Source: JAXLQL01 sp046331625 (GTDB taxonomy: Bacteria > Acidobacteriota > Terriglobia > Bryobacterales > Bryobacteraceae). Taken from it: a DNA stretch of 64,000 nucleotides. Of the stretch, positions 33,841 through 42,579 are shown piece by piece. The translations under genes and the position numbers were made by a program. Location: positions 62,001 through 126,000 of the forward strand of contig JAXLQL010000022.1 in NCBI GenBank assembly GCA_046331625.1, written 5' to 3'. Below the pieces are notes generated by a model. That model had not been told where the DNA came from, did not search any database, and saw nothing but the letters and a program-made list of their open reading frames with translations. How positions within the stretch are numbered: the first letter of the stretch is position 1; each line of letters starts with the position of its first letter.

Positions 33841-35202
33841 ATGGAACAAACGCGAATCGACTGGAGCCCGGGCCGCCAGATTCGCTCCGTATCGGAGCTT
33901 ACGGCAGCCATCCGCAGCGTGCTGGCGCGGTCATTCGACGATGTGTGGGTGAGCGGCGAGATCTCCGGACTCAAGGCCGCCCCCAGCGGGCACGTCTACT
34001 TCACGCTCAAGGATCGCGCCGCCCAGATCCGCTGCGTCTGCTTCAAGTCATCCCTGCGCTTCATGAAGTTCAAGCCGCAGGAAGGCATCGCCGCCGTGGC
34101 GCGCGGCAAGCTCGATGTCTTCGAGCAGCGCGGCGACTATCAACTCCTGGTCGAGTGGCTGGAACCCCAAGGCTTCGGCGCGCTCCAGATGGCCTTCGAG
34201 CGGCTCAAGGCCAAGCTCGAAACCGAAGGCCTCTTCGCGCAAGAGCGCAAGCGCGCACTGCCGCGATTTCCGCGCCGCATCGGCATCGTCACGTCGCCCG
34301 CCGGAGCCGTGATCCAAGACATGCTCCACATCTTGAAGAGGCGCTGGCCCGGCATCCACGTACGGCTCTATCCGACGCTCGTGCAGGGCGTGGGATCAGT
34401 GGAAGGCGTGGTCGACGGACTGGGCTACTTTAGCGAAACTGGCTGGGCGGATGTCGTGATCGTGGGGCGTGGCGGCGGTTCCATCGAGGATCTCTGGACC
34501 TTCAACGAGGAGTCGGTCGCGCGCGCCATCGCCGCGTGCCAGGTCCCCGTGATTTCCGCAGTGGGTCATGAAACCGACTTCACCATCGCCGACTTCGTAG
34601 CCGACCTTCGCGCGCCCACGCCTTCGGCCGCGGCAGAGCTCGTGGTCCCCAACGCCGCCGATTGGATCGAGCGGGTAGATGCGGCCGAGCGGCGCAGCGA
34701 TCGCGCCATCCACCTGCGCCTGTCGCGCGCGCAGACGCGCGTTCACCAACTCGGGACCGAACGTGCCGCTGCCGTGCTCGTGCGGCGTTTGAACCGGATC
34801 GCACTGCGACTCGACGATTGCGAGAACCGCTCCCGTGACGTGCTCCGCCAGCGTGCGCAGCGATCGCGCCGCCAGCTCGAATCGATCGAAGCGCGACTGC
34901 GCCGGCAGGACCTTGCGCTCCGCGTCGTGGACGCCAGGCGCCGGCTCGCCGTGCTCGAACAGCGCTCCACGCAGGCCTCCGAGCGGTGCGTGGCGAATGC
35001 GCGCAAGCGCCTCGAACTTGTGGCTGCAAAGCTCGGGCAACTGAGCCCGCTGCGCGTCCTCGACCGCGGCTATGCGCTCGTGCAAGACGATGCGGGGCGC
35101 GTAATCACCGACGCGGCAGCCGTTATCGAAGGCGCGAAAATCGCGGTCCGCCTGGCTCGGGGAAGGCTCGACGCCGCGGTGGAGCGAACGTCGAAAGAAT
35201 AA
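33841..35202 (+). CDS. xseA: Exodeoxyribonuclease VII large subunit
   Basis: Large, catalytic subunit of the single-strand-specific exonuclease ExoVII; 453 residues, the usual length. An N-terminal OB-fold (VWVSGEISGLKAAPSGHVYFTLKD, residues about 35-60) is followed by the nuclease domain with LPRFPRRIGIVTSPAGAVIQD, DVVIVGRGGGSIEDLWTFNEE and PVISAVGHETDFTIADFVAD, then a long coiled coil (about 290-400) and a short C-terminal domain with VLDRGYALVQ. The small subunit gene xseB is not adjacent in the window. It is divergent from glnA, sharing a 99-bp intergenic region. Confidence 0.96.
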   Translation: MEQTRIDWSPGRQIRSVSELTAAIRSVLARSFDDVWVSGEISGLKAAPSGHVYFTLKDRAAQIRCVCFKSSLRFMKFKPQEGIAAVARGKLDVFEQRGDYQLLVEWLEPQGFGALQMAFERLKAKLETEGLFAQERKRALPRFPRRIGIVTSPAGAVIQDMLHILKRRWPGIHVRLYPTLVQGVGSVEGVVDGLGYFSETGWADVVIVGRGGGSIEDLWTFNEESVARAIAACQVPVISAVGHETDFTIADFVADLRAPTPSAAAELVVPNAADWIERVDAAERRSDRAIHLRLSRAQTRVHQLGTERAAAVLVRRLNRIALRLDDCENRSRDVLRQRAQRSRRQLESIEARLRRQDLALRVVDARRRLAVLEQRSTQASERCVANARKRLELVAAKLGQLSPLRVLDRGYALVQDDAGRVITDAAAVIEGAKIAVRLARGRLDAAVERTSKE

Positions 35203-35253
35203 CCGGAACGACATGAAGTAGAATCAAAACGCACTCGCAGAAAGGATTGCGCT

Positions 35254-37767
35254 TTGGCTGCTCTTTCCGTGCTCATGGAACCTGCCCTGTCCGCCGACGA
35301 CCAGAGGCAGCTCGAGGACGTTGGTTTCCTCACCGCGATGACGCTGTGCCTTCTCGGCAACTACGCCCAGACCGGCCACTTCGGCGGACCGCTCGCGTAC
35401 ACGCCCTACAACGTATCGCTCCATTTGCTCGGTCCGGACGCCGGCGGCTTGCGCTATGACTATCGCCGCCCGAAGCATCCCTACTCGGACAAGTTCCTGC
35501 TCGCAGGCGGACACTGCATACCCACCTGCTACGCGCTCTGGATCATTCTCGGTGAAGCGCTCGCTCGTGCACACGCCGCTACCGGCGACCACCGCTACCA
35601 CGCCGATCCCAACACCTCCATGCTCGCCGTCGACGCGCTCGGATTCCGCCGCGGCGCGGGCGCGCTCGCAACGCTGCTCGCCAGCAACGGCCTCGCCGAT
35701 CATCCGCTGTTCGCGCAGGCCAAGATCCGGGGCATTCGCTCGCTCGCCGGACACTCGGAATCGACTGATCTAACCAACGACGTGAATGGCGGACCTTCCG
35801 GCGTCGGCGTCGCGATGGCCGCGGGAAAGGCCGCCTTCTGGGACATGGCCGGCGCGCCGATCGACTCGCCGCGCATCTTCGCGCTCGAGGGCGAGTTCGC
35901 GATGACAGAAGGCCACGCGCAAGAATTGAAGACCCAAGCGCTCGCGCTCAAAGTCGGCAAGCGCCTGCGCATCCTCTTCTCCGATAACAACGCGGGCATC
36001 GATGACTCGCTCATCGGTGGCGTGATCGACAGCAAGTACACCGCCTATCGGCTCATCGATCAGTGGACCTCATACGGTTGGAACGTGCTGCCGCTCGAAA
36101 ACGGCAATGACTATCGCCAGATCGCGGCCGTGCTGAAGACGATGGACGAGTGGGACCCCACGGATCGCCGGCCCATGATCGTCATCGGCAAAACAACCAA
36201 GGGATTTTGGCCCGCCGCCGTGGATGGCGCAATCCCAGGCTTCGGCAAGCAGCTCACCGGTTACCCCAGCCATCCCTACGCGATGAAGATGAACTCCGAG
36301 TACTTCGTCGCGCTGGCGCAAACCTTCGAGAAGCGCTTCGGGGTCGAATTCCAAGGGATCCGCGAGGGCGCGGTGGCGAACTGGCGGGATCGCCTCATCC
36401 AGTTCAAGACCAACGTCGATGTTGCGCTCTCGATCCTCGACCGCGACGGGCTCGGCCGCTGGATTGCCGATCGGCTGGTCGCCATCGGCGACACCGTGCG
36501 CGACCAGTTCCCTCTAAGAATGGAGACCGCGCACGACCCGTTCCTCGACGAGCGCTTGCGTGTCGCGAACCTGCCCGCCGAGCCGCAACAGGTGACGGCC
36601 AAGCATCCGCTCACCGGAGCCGAAAAACAAATCAGCATCACGTTGTTCCGTAAGCCCGGCGAGCCGATGGGCGCGCGGCGTGGCATTTCCGAGATCTTCA
36701 AGTGGCTGAACTTCGTCACCGGCAACCGCATGGTGACGCTCGCGGCGGACCTCTCTGAGTCAGTCAATCTCGAACACGGCAACCTTTGGGGACACTACGA
36801 TCCTGAGAAAAACCCTGCTGGAACACGCATCAAAGCGGCGATTCAGGAAGCGGGCAACGTCGCCACTGCCATCGGACTGGTGAGCCAGAGCGTCTCGCTC
36901 GATCCCGCCAAGTTCGCCGGCGTCTGGGCTATCAGCGGAACCTACGGCGCATTCACGCCGCTCATGTACCTTCCGGCACGCGTGTGGAGCCAGCAGAATC
37001 AGGACAGCCCCTTCAGCACCGGCGTGCTGCATGTGCTGGCGGCGCATTCGGGTCCTGAGACGGCGGCCGATGCGCGCACGCACTTTGGCATCTTCTCGCC
37101 GCAAGTGTGGAAGCTCTTCCCGCGCGGGCAGACGATCCACTTGAGCTTCTGGGACTACAACGACGTCGCGCCCGGCTACTTCGCCGCCGCGGAGATCGCC
37201 GCGCGCGAGAAGCGCGTCGGCTTGATCACGCTCGAAGTAGCACGGCCGGATTTCCCGGTCGCCGATCGGTCGACGTTCGCCGATTCCGATGTGCGCGCGG
37301 CCGCCAAGGGGCTGTACGTGATTCGCGACTTCGCCCCCGGACCACGCCACGGCTACGTGGTAGCGCAAGGGTCGAGTTCCACGGTGAACCTCGTGAGCTT
37401 GCTTCCGCGTCTCGAAGCGGCGGGCATCAACGTCAAGATCATCGCGGCCATCAGCGAGGAATTGTTCGATCGCCAGCCGGAACATTATCGCCGTAGCGTG
37501 TTGCCGCCCGAAGCCTACTACGACCTGATGTTCGTCTCCACCGGCACGCGGCGCATGTGGCCCGTGCGCGACACGGGTCCGGTGACCGATGCCTACTCGC
37601 TCACTTCCGATTGGGACAACCAGTGGCTCACCGGAGGCCTCGAGCCCGACGTGATTCGCGAGGCGCATCTGGATGCGGATTCAATCTTCGCGGGAATCGA
37701 GCGCTTTGCGCGCGAGCGTGGCGAGCGGTTGTCGCGGCAGCGCGATGCCTTGGGCGCGCTCGGATAG
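35254..37767 (+). CDS. Transketolase-like thiamine-diphosphate enzyme (837 aa)
   Basis: Thiamine-diphosphate enzyme moving two-carbon units between sugar phosphates, or a close relative. Segments resembling transketolase include GNYAQTGHFGGPLAYTPYN, TNDVNGGPSGVGVAMAAGKA, LEGEFAMTEGHAQELKTQAL, RILFSDNNAGIDDS and, later, GNVATAIGLVSQS and SGTYGAFTPLMYLPARVW. At 837 residues it is well above the usual 620-680, so it is a large subtype or one of the related phosphoketolase/E1-like enzymes; assignment as transketolase is probable, not certain. TTG 35254 is chosen because AAAGGA lies seven bases upstream, while ATG 35275 has no ribosome site. Confidence 0.78.
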   Translation: MAALSVLMEPALSADDQRQLEDVGFLTAMTLCLLGNYAQTGHFGGPLAYTPYNVSLHLLGPDAGGLRYDYRRPKHPYSDKFLLAGGHCIPTCYALWIILGEALARAHAATGDHRYHADPNTSMLAVDALGFRRGAGALATLLASNGLADHPLFAQAKIRGIRSLAGHSESTDLTNDVNGGPSGVGVAMAAGKAAFWDMAGAPIDSPRIFALEGEFAMTEGHAQELKTQALALKVGKRLRILFSDNNAGIDDSLIGGVIDSKYTAYRLIDQWTSYGWNVLPLENGNDYRQIAAVLKTMDEWDPTDRRPMIVIGKTTKGFWPAAVDGAIPGFGKQLTGYPSHPYAMKMNSEYFVALAQTFEKRFGVEFQGIREGAVANWRDRLIQFKTNVDVALSILDRDGLGRWIADRLVAIGDTVRDQFPLRMETAHDPFLDERLRVANLPAEPQQVTAKHPLTGAEKQISITLFRKPGEPMGARRGISEIFKWLNFVTGNRMVTLAADLSESVNLEHGNLWGHYDPEKNPAGTRIKAAIQEAGNVATAIGLVSQSVSLDPAKFAGVWAISGTYGAFTPLMYLPARVWSQQNQDSPFSTGVLHVLAAHSGPETAADARTHFGIFSPQVWKLFPRGQTIHLSFWDYNDVAPGYFAAAEIAAREKRVGLITLEVARPDFPVADRSTFADSDVRAAAKGLYVIRDFAPGPRHGYVVAQGSSSTVNLVSLLPRLEAAGINVKIIAAISEELFDRQPEHYRRSVLPPEAYYDLMFVSTGTRRMWPVRDTGPVTDAYSLTSDWDNQWLTGGLEPDVIREAHLDADSIFAGIERFARERGERLSRQRDALGALG

Positions 37768-37783
37768 TTCAGGGGCCGTGCCG

Positions 37784-38911
37784 CTATTTCGAGATGCGGA
37801 ATCGCACGATCGTCTGTCCGGCATGCGCCTGGCCGTTCTGCCGCGCAGGTTCGAATTGCCATCTCCGGACAGCCGCGGCAGCCACCGCCGCCATCTGATC
37901 CGCGGCCGGATCGCCCACTCGCATCGGCACCGTGTCCACTACGTCGCCGTTGGCGCCGACGTAGACCTTCACCGAGATCGTCACGTCTGACCGTAGCGAC
38001 TTCTTGAGAGAAGCCGGGATTGTCGGCTCCACCCGCCGCACCGGCCGGGGTCCGCTGGCGGAACCGCTGGCCAACGGAGCTTGCCCTTCGAGGGTGGGCG
38101 CAGGGCTCGGGGCCGCGGGCTGTACCTTTGCCGCTTCCACCGGTTGCGGCGGCGCGGGCTGCGGTTGCACCTGCTCCACCCGAGGCAATGCAGCCACCGG
38201 CGCGGGAGGATTGGCTTGAGTCATGGCCACCGAGGGCGGGGCCGGAATGGATGGTGCGTCGGCCGCACTGTTTGCGCTGCTGGGCGGGACGAATGGCGCT
38301 GGCTTGGCGGCCGGAGCAGGTCGGGGTGCGGCTGCTGGTTCCTTCTGCGCCCGCGCTGCCGCTGGTACGGTGCGCATGGCGGTGTTCGCATCCGGCACAG
38401 CAGTCGCCGCTTCGGGCTCCACCGTGGCGGGAATTTCGATCCCCGGCACCGTGGAAGGCGCGACCGCCGGAGTTACTGACGGCCCCGTGGTCCGTTCTCC
38501 AGCAGACGGTATCTTGAACCAGGCCACGCCAGCAAAAGCGCAGATCGCCACGCCTGCGGCCACCGCCGCTACCCACCCGCTCTTCTTGCCCGGCGTGCGG
38601 ACCGCGGCATCGCCACTGCGCACCGCCCCCTCGCCTTCTTCAATATCCGTTGACGGAAGGTCTGTCAACTCCGGAAGTGACCCCGCGCTTTCCGTTACTT
38701 CCACGATACCCGGAATATCCGCAAGCAGCGCCCGCGCCTGACCGGCCTGACCGGCTTCTCGCCATTGGAAGGCGATCTGAATGTGGAGGTTTCCGCTGAT
38801 CTCAGTGGAAACTCGATTGGCCGTAATTGTTCCAAAATCGGCTAATGCACGAAAAACCCGCGAGCGAATACCTGGATTGTTACTGGCGATGATCGAGATG
38901 ATGGCGCCCAT
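37784..38911 (-). CDS. TonB-family protein with N-terminal cytoplasmic domain
   Basis: 375 residues. The N-terminal 75 residues form a small alpha/beta domain, possibly ACT-like (IISIIASNNPGIRSRVFRAL). A single membrane segment (GWVAAVAAGVAICAFAGVAWF, about 110-131) is followed by a long Pro/Ala-rich linker and a C-terminal TonB-type domain (RRVEPTIPASLKKSLRSDVTISV, WQFEPA). TonB C-terminal domains contact outer-membrane transporters or, in stand-alone forms, act as envelope scaffolds. A soluble domain in front of the membrane helix is unusual and suggests a cytoplasmic input. It diverges from the gene at 39060, another single-helix protein. Confidence 0.75.
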   Translation of the reverse strand: MGAIISIIASNNPGIRSRVFRALADFGTITANRVSTEISGNLHIQIAFQWREAGQAGQARALLADIPGIVEVTESAGSLPELTDLPSTDIEEGEGAVRSGDAAVRTPGKKSGWVAAVAAGVAICAFAGVAWFKIPSAGERTTGPSVTPAVAPSTVPGIEIPATVEPEAATAVPDANTAMRTVPAAARAQKEPAAAPRPAPAAKPAPFVPPSSANSAADAPSIPAPPSVAMTQANPPAPVAALPRVEQVQPQPAPPQPVEAAKVQPAAPSPAPTLEGQAPLASGSASGPRPVRRVEPTIPASLKKSLRSDVTISVKVYVGANGDVVDTVPMRVGDPAADQMAAVAAAAVRRWQFEPARQNGQAHAGQTIVRFRISK

Positions 38912-39059
38912 TGGCGATCTGCTTCAGTTGGTCTATCGGGCAGATGGCCCTAGCACTTCAGCCAATGATGGCTACTACGTACTTGTAAACCGCGAGCTAG
39001 GTGGAAGTACTGATGTGTTTCGTGCGCCGCGAGGGCCGAACATATTGTTTGGAACTAGA

Positions 39060-40124
39060 ATGGTCAATCTTGGATCTCTGACTGTCCGCTCGTGGTCTTC
39101 CACCGATGTCCATGGCCGCAAGCCGCGCGTTCGATGGTCGGCCGAGGCATTGGAGCGGATTCGCGACTCAATGGGCGCTTCGACGGGCGGGTTTCTTCTG
39201 GGGACGCTCGACGAACGGCAGCAAGAGCCCTCGGCTTCGGTGGTGCGGGTAACGCCATTTCCGGGTGAGATAAGGCGTGCCACCGCAGTTTCCGTGCGTG
39301 ACTGGCGTTATCTGAACGAACAAGTGCGGCGCTTGTCAGGCGCGGGGTTGATCGGAATCTACCGGCTGACGACTGCGGCCGAAAACCTGGCCGAAAACGA
39401 GACCGATCAGAAGATTCTCGAGAAATACGCTCCAATGGGGGCAAAGGTCGCAATCGTGATCGAGTCTGCCGAGTGCGCGATCTCGACACCGGCCCCGGAA
39501 TCGAGCTCGGATCCCGAAACCGACGCGGCCGGTGTATCCGCATTTGCAAGTTCGGCCCCCATCGCCCCCGGCATTCCAGGCGCGCTCGTGAATGAGGAGC
39601 CAGCATCCAAGGGCCCGGGTATCGGGATTTGGCTCGCCGCCGCTGCCGCGCTCCTACTGGCCGGTGCAGCGGCTTACAACTTGAATTCGAGTGCGGTGCC
39701 GTCGCGGCGGCCGCAGGCAGTCACTCCAACGGCTCCGGTCGCTCCGGCCCTCGAGCAACCCGTGGTCCCTGCGACGCCGTCTCCGGCTTCGCAACCCACG
39801 CAGGCTCCCGTTCGGCAAGCCGCGGCGCCGCAGCCTGGGAACCGCCAAGCTCCCAAGCCGCGAGCAGCCACGCTCCCCGAACCGAAGGCGGCGGTGGCGC
39901 CGAACGTTTCCGCGCCTCCGCAATTGCCTACAGCGGCCCCGGTCGCCGCCGTGCCCTCGCAGGCGACAACCGCGCCGCCGGTGCAGCAGCCCGATCGCCG
40001 CGGCGAGGCGTTGAAGGCGCTCGAGCGTGACACCAAGAGGCAGGAAGCGCTGAAGGCGCTCGAAGCAGGGGCGGCCGAGAAGTCCAAGCGCGATGCGGCA
40101 CTGCGAGCGCTGGGACAGAAGTAG
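39060..40124 (+). CDS. Hypothetical single-pass membrane protein with Pro/Ala-rich tail
   Basis: 354 residues. The N-terminal domain (about 1-165) contains GASTGGFLLGTLDERQQ and VVRVTPFPGEI, a pattern that faintly recalls an MPN/JAB-like fold without its metal ligands; I cannot assign it. A membrane helix (IGIWLAAAAALLLAGAAAYNL, about 182-202) is followed by a Pro/Ala/Gln linker and a highly charged C-terminus with the repeat EALKALE. ATG 39060 is preceded by GGAACTAGA; the frame also opens at 38781, which would run across the start of the divergent TonB gene. The shared upstream region (38912-39059) is more AT-rich than the genes. Confidence 0.65.
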   Translation: MVNLGSLTVRSWSSTDVHGRKPRVRWSAEALERIRDSMGASTGGFLLGTLDERQQEPSASVVRVTPFPGEIRRATAVSVRDWRYLNEQVRRLSGAGLIGIYRLTTAAENLAENETDQKILEKYAPMGAKVAIVIESAECAISTPAPESSSDPETDAAGVSAFASSAPIAPGIPGALVNEEPASKGPGIGIWLAAAAALLLAGAAAYNLNSSAVPSRRPQAVTPTAPVAPALEQPVVPATPSPASQPTQAPVRQAAAPQPGNRQAPKPRAATLPEPKAAVAPNVSAPPQLPTAAPVAAVPSQATTAPPVQQPDRRGEALKALERDTKRQEALKALEAGAAEKSKRDAALRALGQK

Positions 40125-40160
40125 CTTCCCGCCGCCGTACAACCGGGCCTACAATCGAGA

Positions 40161-41318
40161 ATGGCGTTCGATCCCGCTGGCCGATTGCAGCGAAGGTTTT
40201 CTGAAAAGGCCATGCTGGATCTCACCAGCCGGCTGATCGCGATTCCGTCGGAGAATCCGCCCGGGAATCACTACCCGGAGTGCATCGCGATCCTCGCCGC
40301 CGAGTTACAGCGTCTCGGATTCACCGATGTCCGCCGCGAGAGCGATTGTATCCTGGCCTTTGCGGGTACGGGGTCACGCACGCTCTACTTCTCCGGCCAC
40401 TATGACGTGGTCCCCGCGCAAAGCCGCGATCAGTTTCAGCCGCGAGTGGAGGGTTCGAATCTGTGGGGCCGCGGTTCCTCGGACATGAAGGGCGGCTTGG
40501 CCGCGATGATTCACGCTGCCGCCGCGGTTCGCGACGAAGGCTTGCTCGGCGATGGCCGGATCGGCATCGTGCTTGTGCCTGATGAGGAAACGGCTGGTGC
40601 GCGCGGATCGCGCTATCTCGATGTGCGCGGATTGCTCGGCCAGGGCGCAGTCGGGATGCTCACGCCCGAGCCCACTGGCGGTGTGGTTTGGAATGCCAAT
40701 CGCGGCGCCATTTCCTTGCGGGCGACGATGCGGGGCAAGTCCGCGCATGTCGGGATGCAGTATCAAGGGGTGAACGCGTTCGAACGCTCGCTGCCAGCGC
40801 TCGCCCGCCTGGCCGAGATCAAGCGCGAGGTGGAACTGCGCCAGACGGCGCAGAACATTGCTCCCGCTGCCGCGCGCCGGTCGATCCTGCTCATCGGCGG
40901 CCGCGTCGAAGCCGGCACGAACTTCAACGTAACCCCGGATTACTGCCAGTTCACGCTGGATCGCCGTTTGAATCCCGAGGAGGACTTCGAACAAGAGAAG
41001 CGCCGATTGTCGGACGCGCTCGAGGGGTTCGAAATCGAGTGGCTGCAGGAAGAGCCCGCGGCGGCCACTGACCCGGCGAATCCTCTTGGCGCGATTCTCT
41101 CGCGGCAGATCGAGGATGTCACGGGGAAGAGGCCTACGTTTGAGATGTGCCCGGGATTGCTCGAGACCCGTTTCTACGCGGCCCACGGAATTCCGGCTTA
41201 CGCTTATGGCCCCGGGCTGCTCACGGTGAGTCACGGACCGAACGAGTTCGTGCCGGTCCGCAACATCGGGCAATGTGCGTTGATCTATGCGTTGGTGGCT
41301 GCGGAGATGTTTGCATGA
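40161..41318 (+). CDS. M20-family metallopeptidase (ArgE/DapE/acetylornithine deacetylase-like)
   Basis: A 385-residue di-zinc amidohydrolase. Zinc ligands and catalytic residues are in place: YFSGHYDVVP (His, Asp), GRGSSDMKGGLAAMI (bridging Asp) and VLVPDEETAG (catalytic Glu plus ligand Glu), and a late His in TVSHGPNEFVP. A dimerisation domain lies about 180-290. It could deacylate acetylornithine, succinyl-diaminopimelate or a small peptide; sequence alone does not decide. A TACAAT box lies five bases before ATG 40161, giving a possible near-leaderless transcript; the internal ATG at 40212 is an alternative start. Confidence 0.88.
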   Translation: MAFDPAGRLQRRFSEKAMLDLTSRLIAIPSENPPGNHYPECIAILAAELQRLGFTDVRRESDCILAFAGTGSRTLYFSGHYDVVPAQSRDQFQPRVEGSNLWGRGSSDMKGGLAAMIHAAAAVRDEGLLGDGRIGIVLVPDEETAGARGSRYLDVRGLLGQGAVGMLTPEPTGGVVWNANRGAISLRATMRGKSAHVGMQYQGVNAFERSLPALARLAEIKREVELRQTAQNIAPAAARRSILLIGGRVEAGTNFNVTPDYCQFTLDRRLNPEEDFEQEKRRLSDALEGFEIEWLQEEPAAATDPANPLGAILSRQIEDVTGKRPTFEMCPGLLETRFYAAHGIPAYAYGPGLLTVSHGPNEFVPVRNIGQCALIYALVAAEMFA

Positions 41319-41543
41319 CGAGTCGGCAAAGGATCTCCTCGTCGTGAGGCAACCGGCCTTCTATCCGGTCGCCGAGGAATACGCGACTGGAATGCGCGCG
41401 ATGGCGCGTCCGGCTACGTATTGCGGTTCGCGGTCTTGGCCGAATATCTTGCGCGCTATCCGGAGCAGACCGCAGGCACCCGCCGTCACCGGATTCCCGG
41501 CGGCGAGATCGAACTCGTAGCGTCGTTCCACTCCGGTGCCTGA
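41319..41543 (+). pseudogene. Coding-like fragment in frame after the M20 peptidase stop
   Basis: Directly after the TGA of the M20 gene the same frame stays open to a TGA at 41541-41543, with codons strongly biased to G/C in third positions. The translation includes DGASGYVLRFAVLAEYLARYP and HRIPGGEIELVASFHSGA, which looks like folded protein. There is no ATG, GTG or TTG at a sensible place and no ribosome site. It may be the end of a truncated gene. No family is recognised. Confidence 0.35.
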
Positions 41544-41544
41544 C

Positions 41545-42516
41545 TCACTTCTGCTCCCCGCCCGCGATGTACCCCAACCGCGCCCGCACCCGCAGATTCT
41601 CCCGCCCCGTTGTCACCTCGATCGGATGAAATCCCGCGCGCTCAGACGACGGCCGGAACCCGATCACGTACTGGTTCCGCAAATCCTCTTCGATCCGCGC
41701 GAAGATCTTCGCGTAGCTTTCGGCCGCATCGGACCCCGCTTCCGGCGCCGGAAACCGCAGCCCGCCGGACTCTTCGGCCAGCCGCTGTAACCCGAACGAG
41801 GCTCGTGCCCTCGGACCCCGCGGATATTGGATCGCGTACACCACTCCCTGCGCCCGATGCAGCTCCGTGATTGCGTGCTTCAGCGGATGCGAGCTTCCCG
41901 TGTCCACGCCGTCCGACAGGATCAACAGCGCCTTGCGACCGGTCGCGGGCAGCAGCCGCAGGCGCACGGCCGACCAGATTCCGTTCCACAGCGCCGTTCC
42001 CCCGCACATCGAAACCACCAGCGGCTTCGGATCCGGCGGCACCGGAGCGAAAGCACGTTTTAAACATTGCTCCCCGAAAATGGTTCCGGCGTCCGGGCGC
42101 TCCGCATCCCGGAGTCCGCGGATCAGGTCCTCGCGCGAACTCGTCAGATCCGCCAGCATCCGCACTTCGGATCCCACCGACACCACGAACGCCCGGTCGC
42201 CCAGCCGCAGTACGCGCGAGACGAAATCGACCAGTGTGCGCTCGTGGGCCGAGATACTCGCGCCTTGGCTATCGCTGACATCGAGCACGATCCCGATGGT
42301 CAGTGGCAATTCCGTTTCCAGCCAGAGATTGCGGATCTCCTGGCGCTCGCCCGCGTCGAATAACTGGAAATCCTCGGGTTTCAAATCGCGCACCAGCGAC
42401 CCATCGGGCGCCGTCACTTGTACCGGAACCGTGACGAGCCCAACGTCGACGCGGAATACGGCGTCCTCCTGCGCCAGACAGGCGAGTGCGGCAACGGCGG
42501 CGGCCAACAATCTCAT
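41545..42516 (-). CDS. Secreted VWFA-domain protein of the acidobacterial type
   Basis: 323 residues with a signal peptide (MRLLAAAVAALACLAQ). It belongs to the VWFA-related family typical of Acidobacteriota: an N-terminal VTVPVQVTAPDGSLVRDLKPEDFQLFDAG module, then a von Willebrand A domain with the MIDAS-like DVSDSQGAS (DxSxS variant), a late RKALLILSDGVDTGSSHPL and closing YVIGFRPSSERAGFHPIEV. The function is unknown; such proteins are secreted in many paralogues per genome. ATG 42516 begins the signal peptide and is 64 bases from the divergent gene at 42580. The frame is open upstream to 42915, but that part overlaps the neighbour. Confidence 0.88.
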   Translation of the reverse strand: MRLLAAAVAALACLAQEDAVFRVDVGLVTVPVQVTAPDGSLVRDLKPEDFQLFDAGERQEIRNLWLETELPLTIGIVLDVSDSQGASISAHERTLVDFVSRVLRLGDRAFVVSVGSEVRMLADLTSSREDLIRGLRDAERPDAGTIFGEQCLKRAFAPVPPDPKPLVVSMCGGTALWNGIWSAVRLRLLPATGRKALLILSDGVDTGSSHPLKHAITELHRAQGVVYAIQYPRGPRARASFGLQRLAEESGGLRFPAPEAGSDAAESYAKIFARIEEDLRNQYVIGFRPSSERAGFHPIEVTTGRENLRVRARLGYIAGGEQK

Positions 42517-42579
42517 GCGCGTGGTCAAAAGTATAGCTTGCGCCCTACGATCGGCGCGAAAACGCGCTAGCCTCGGGGT

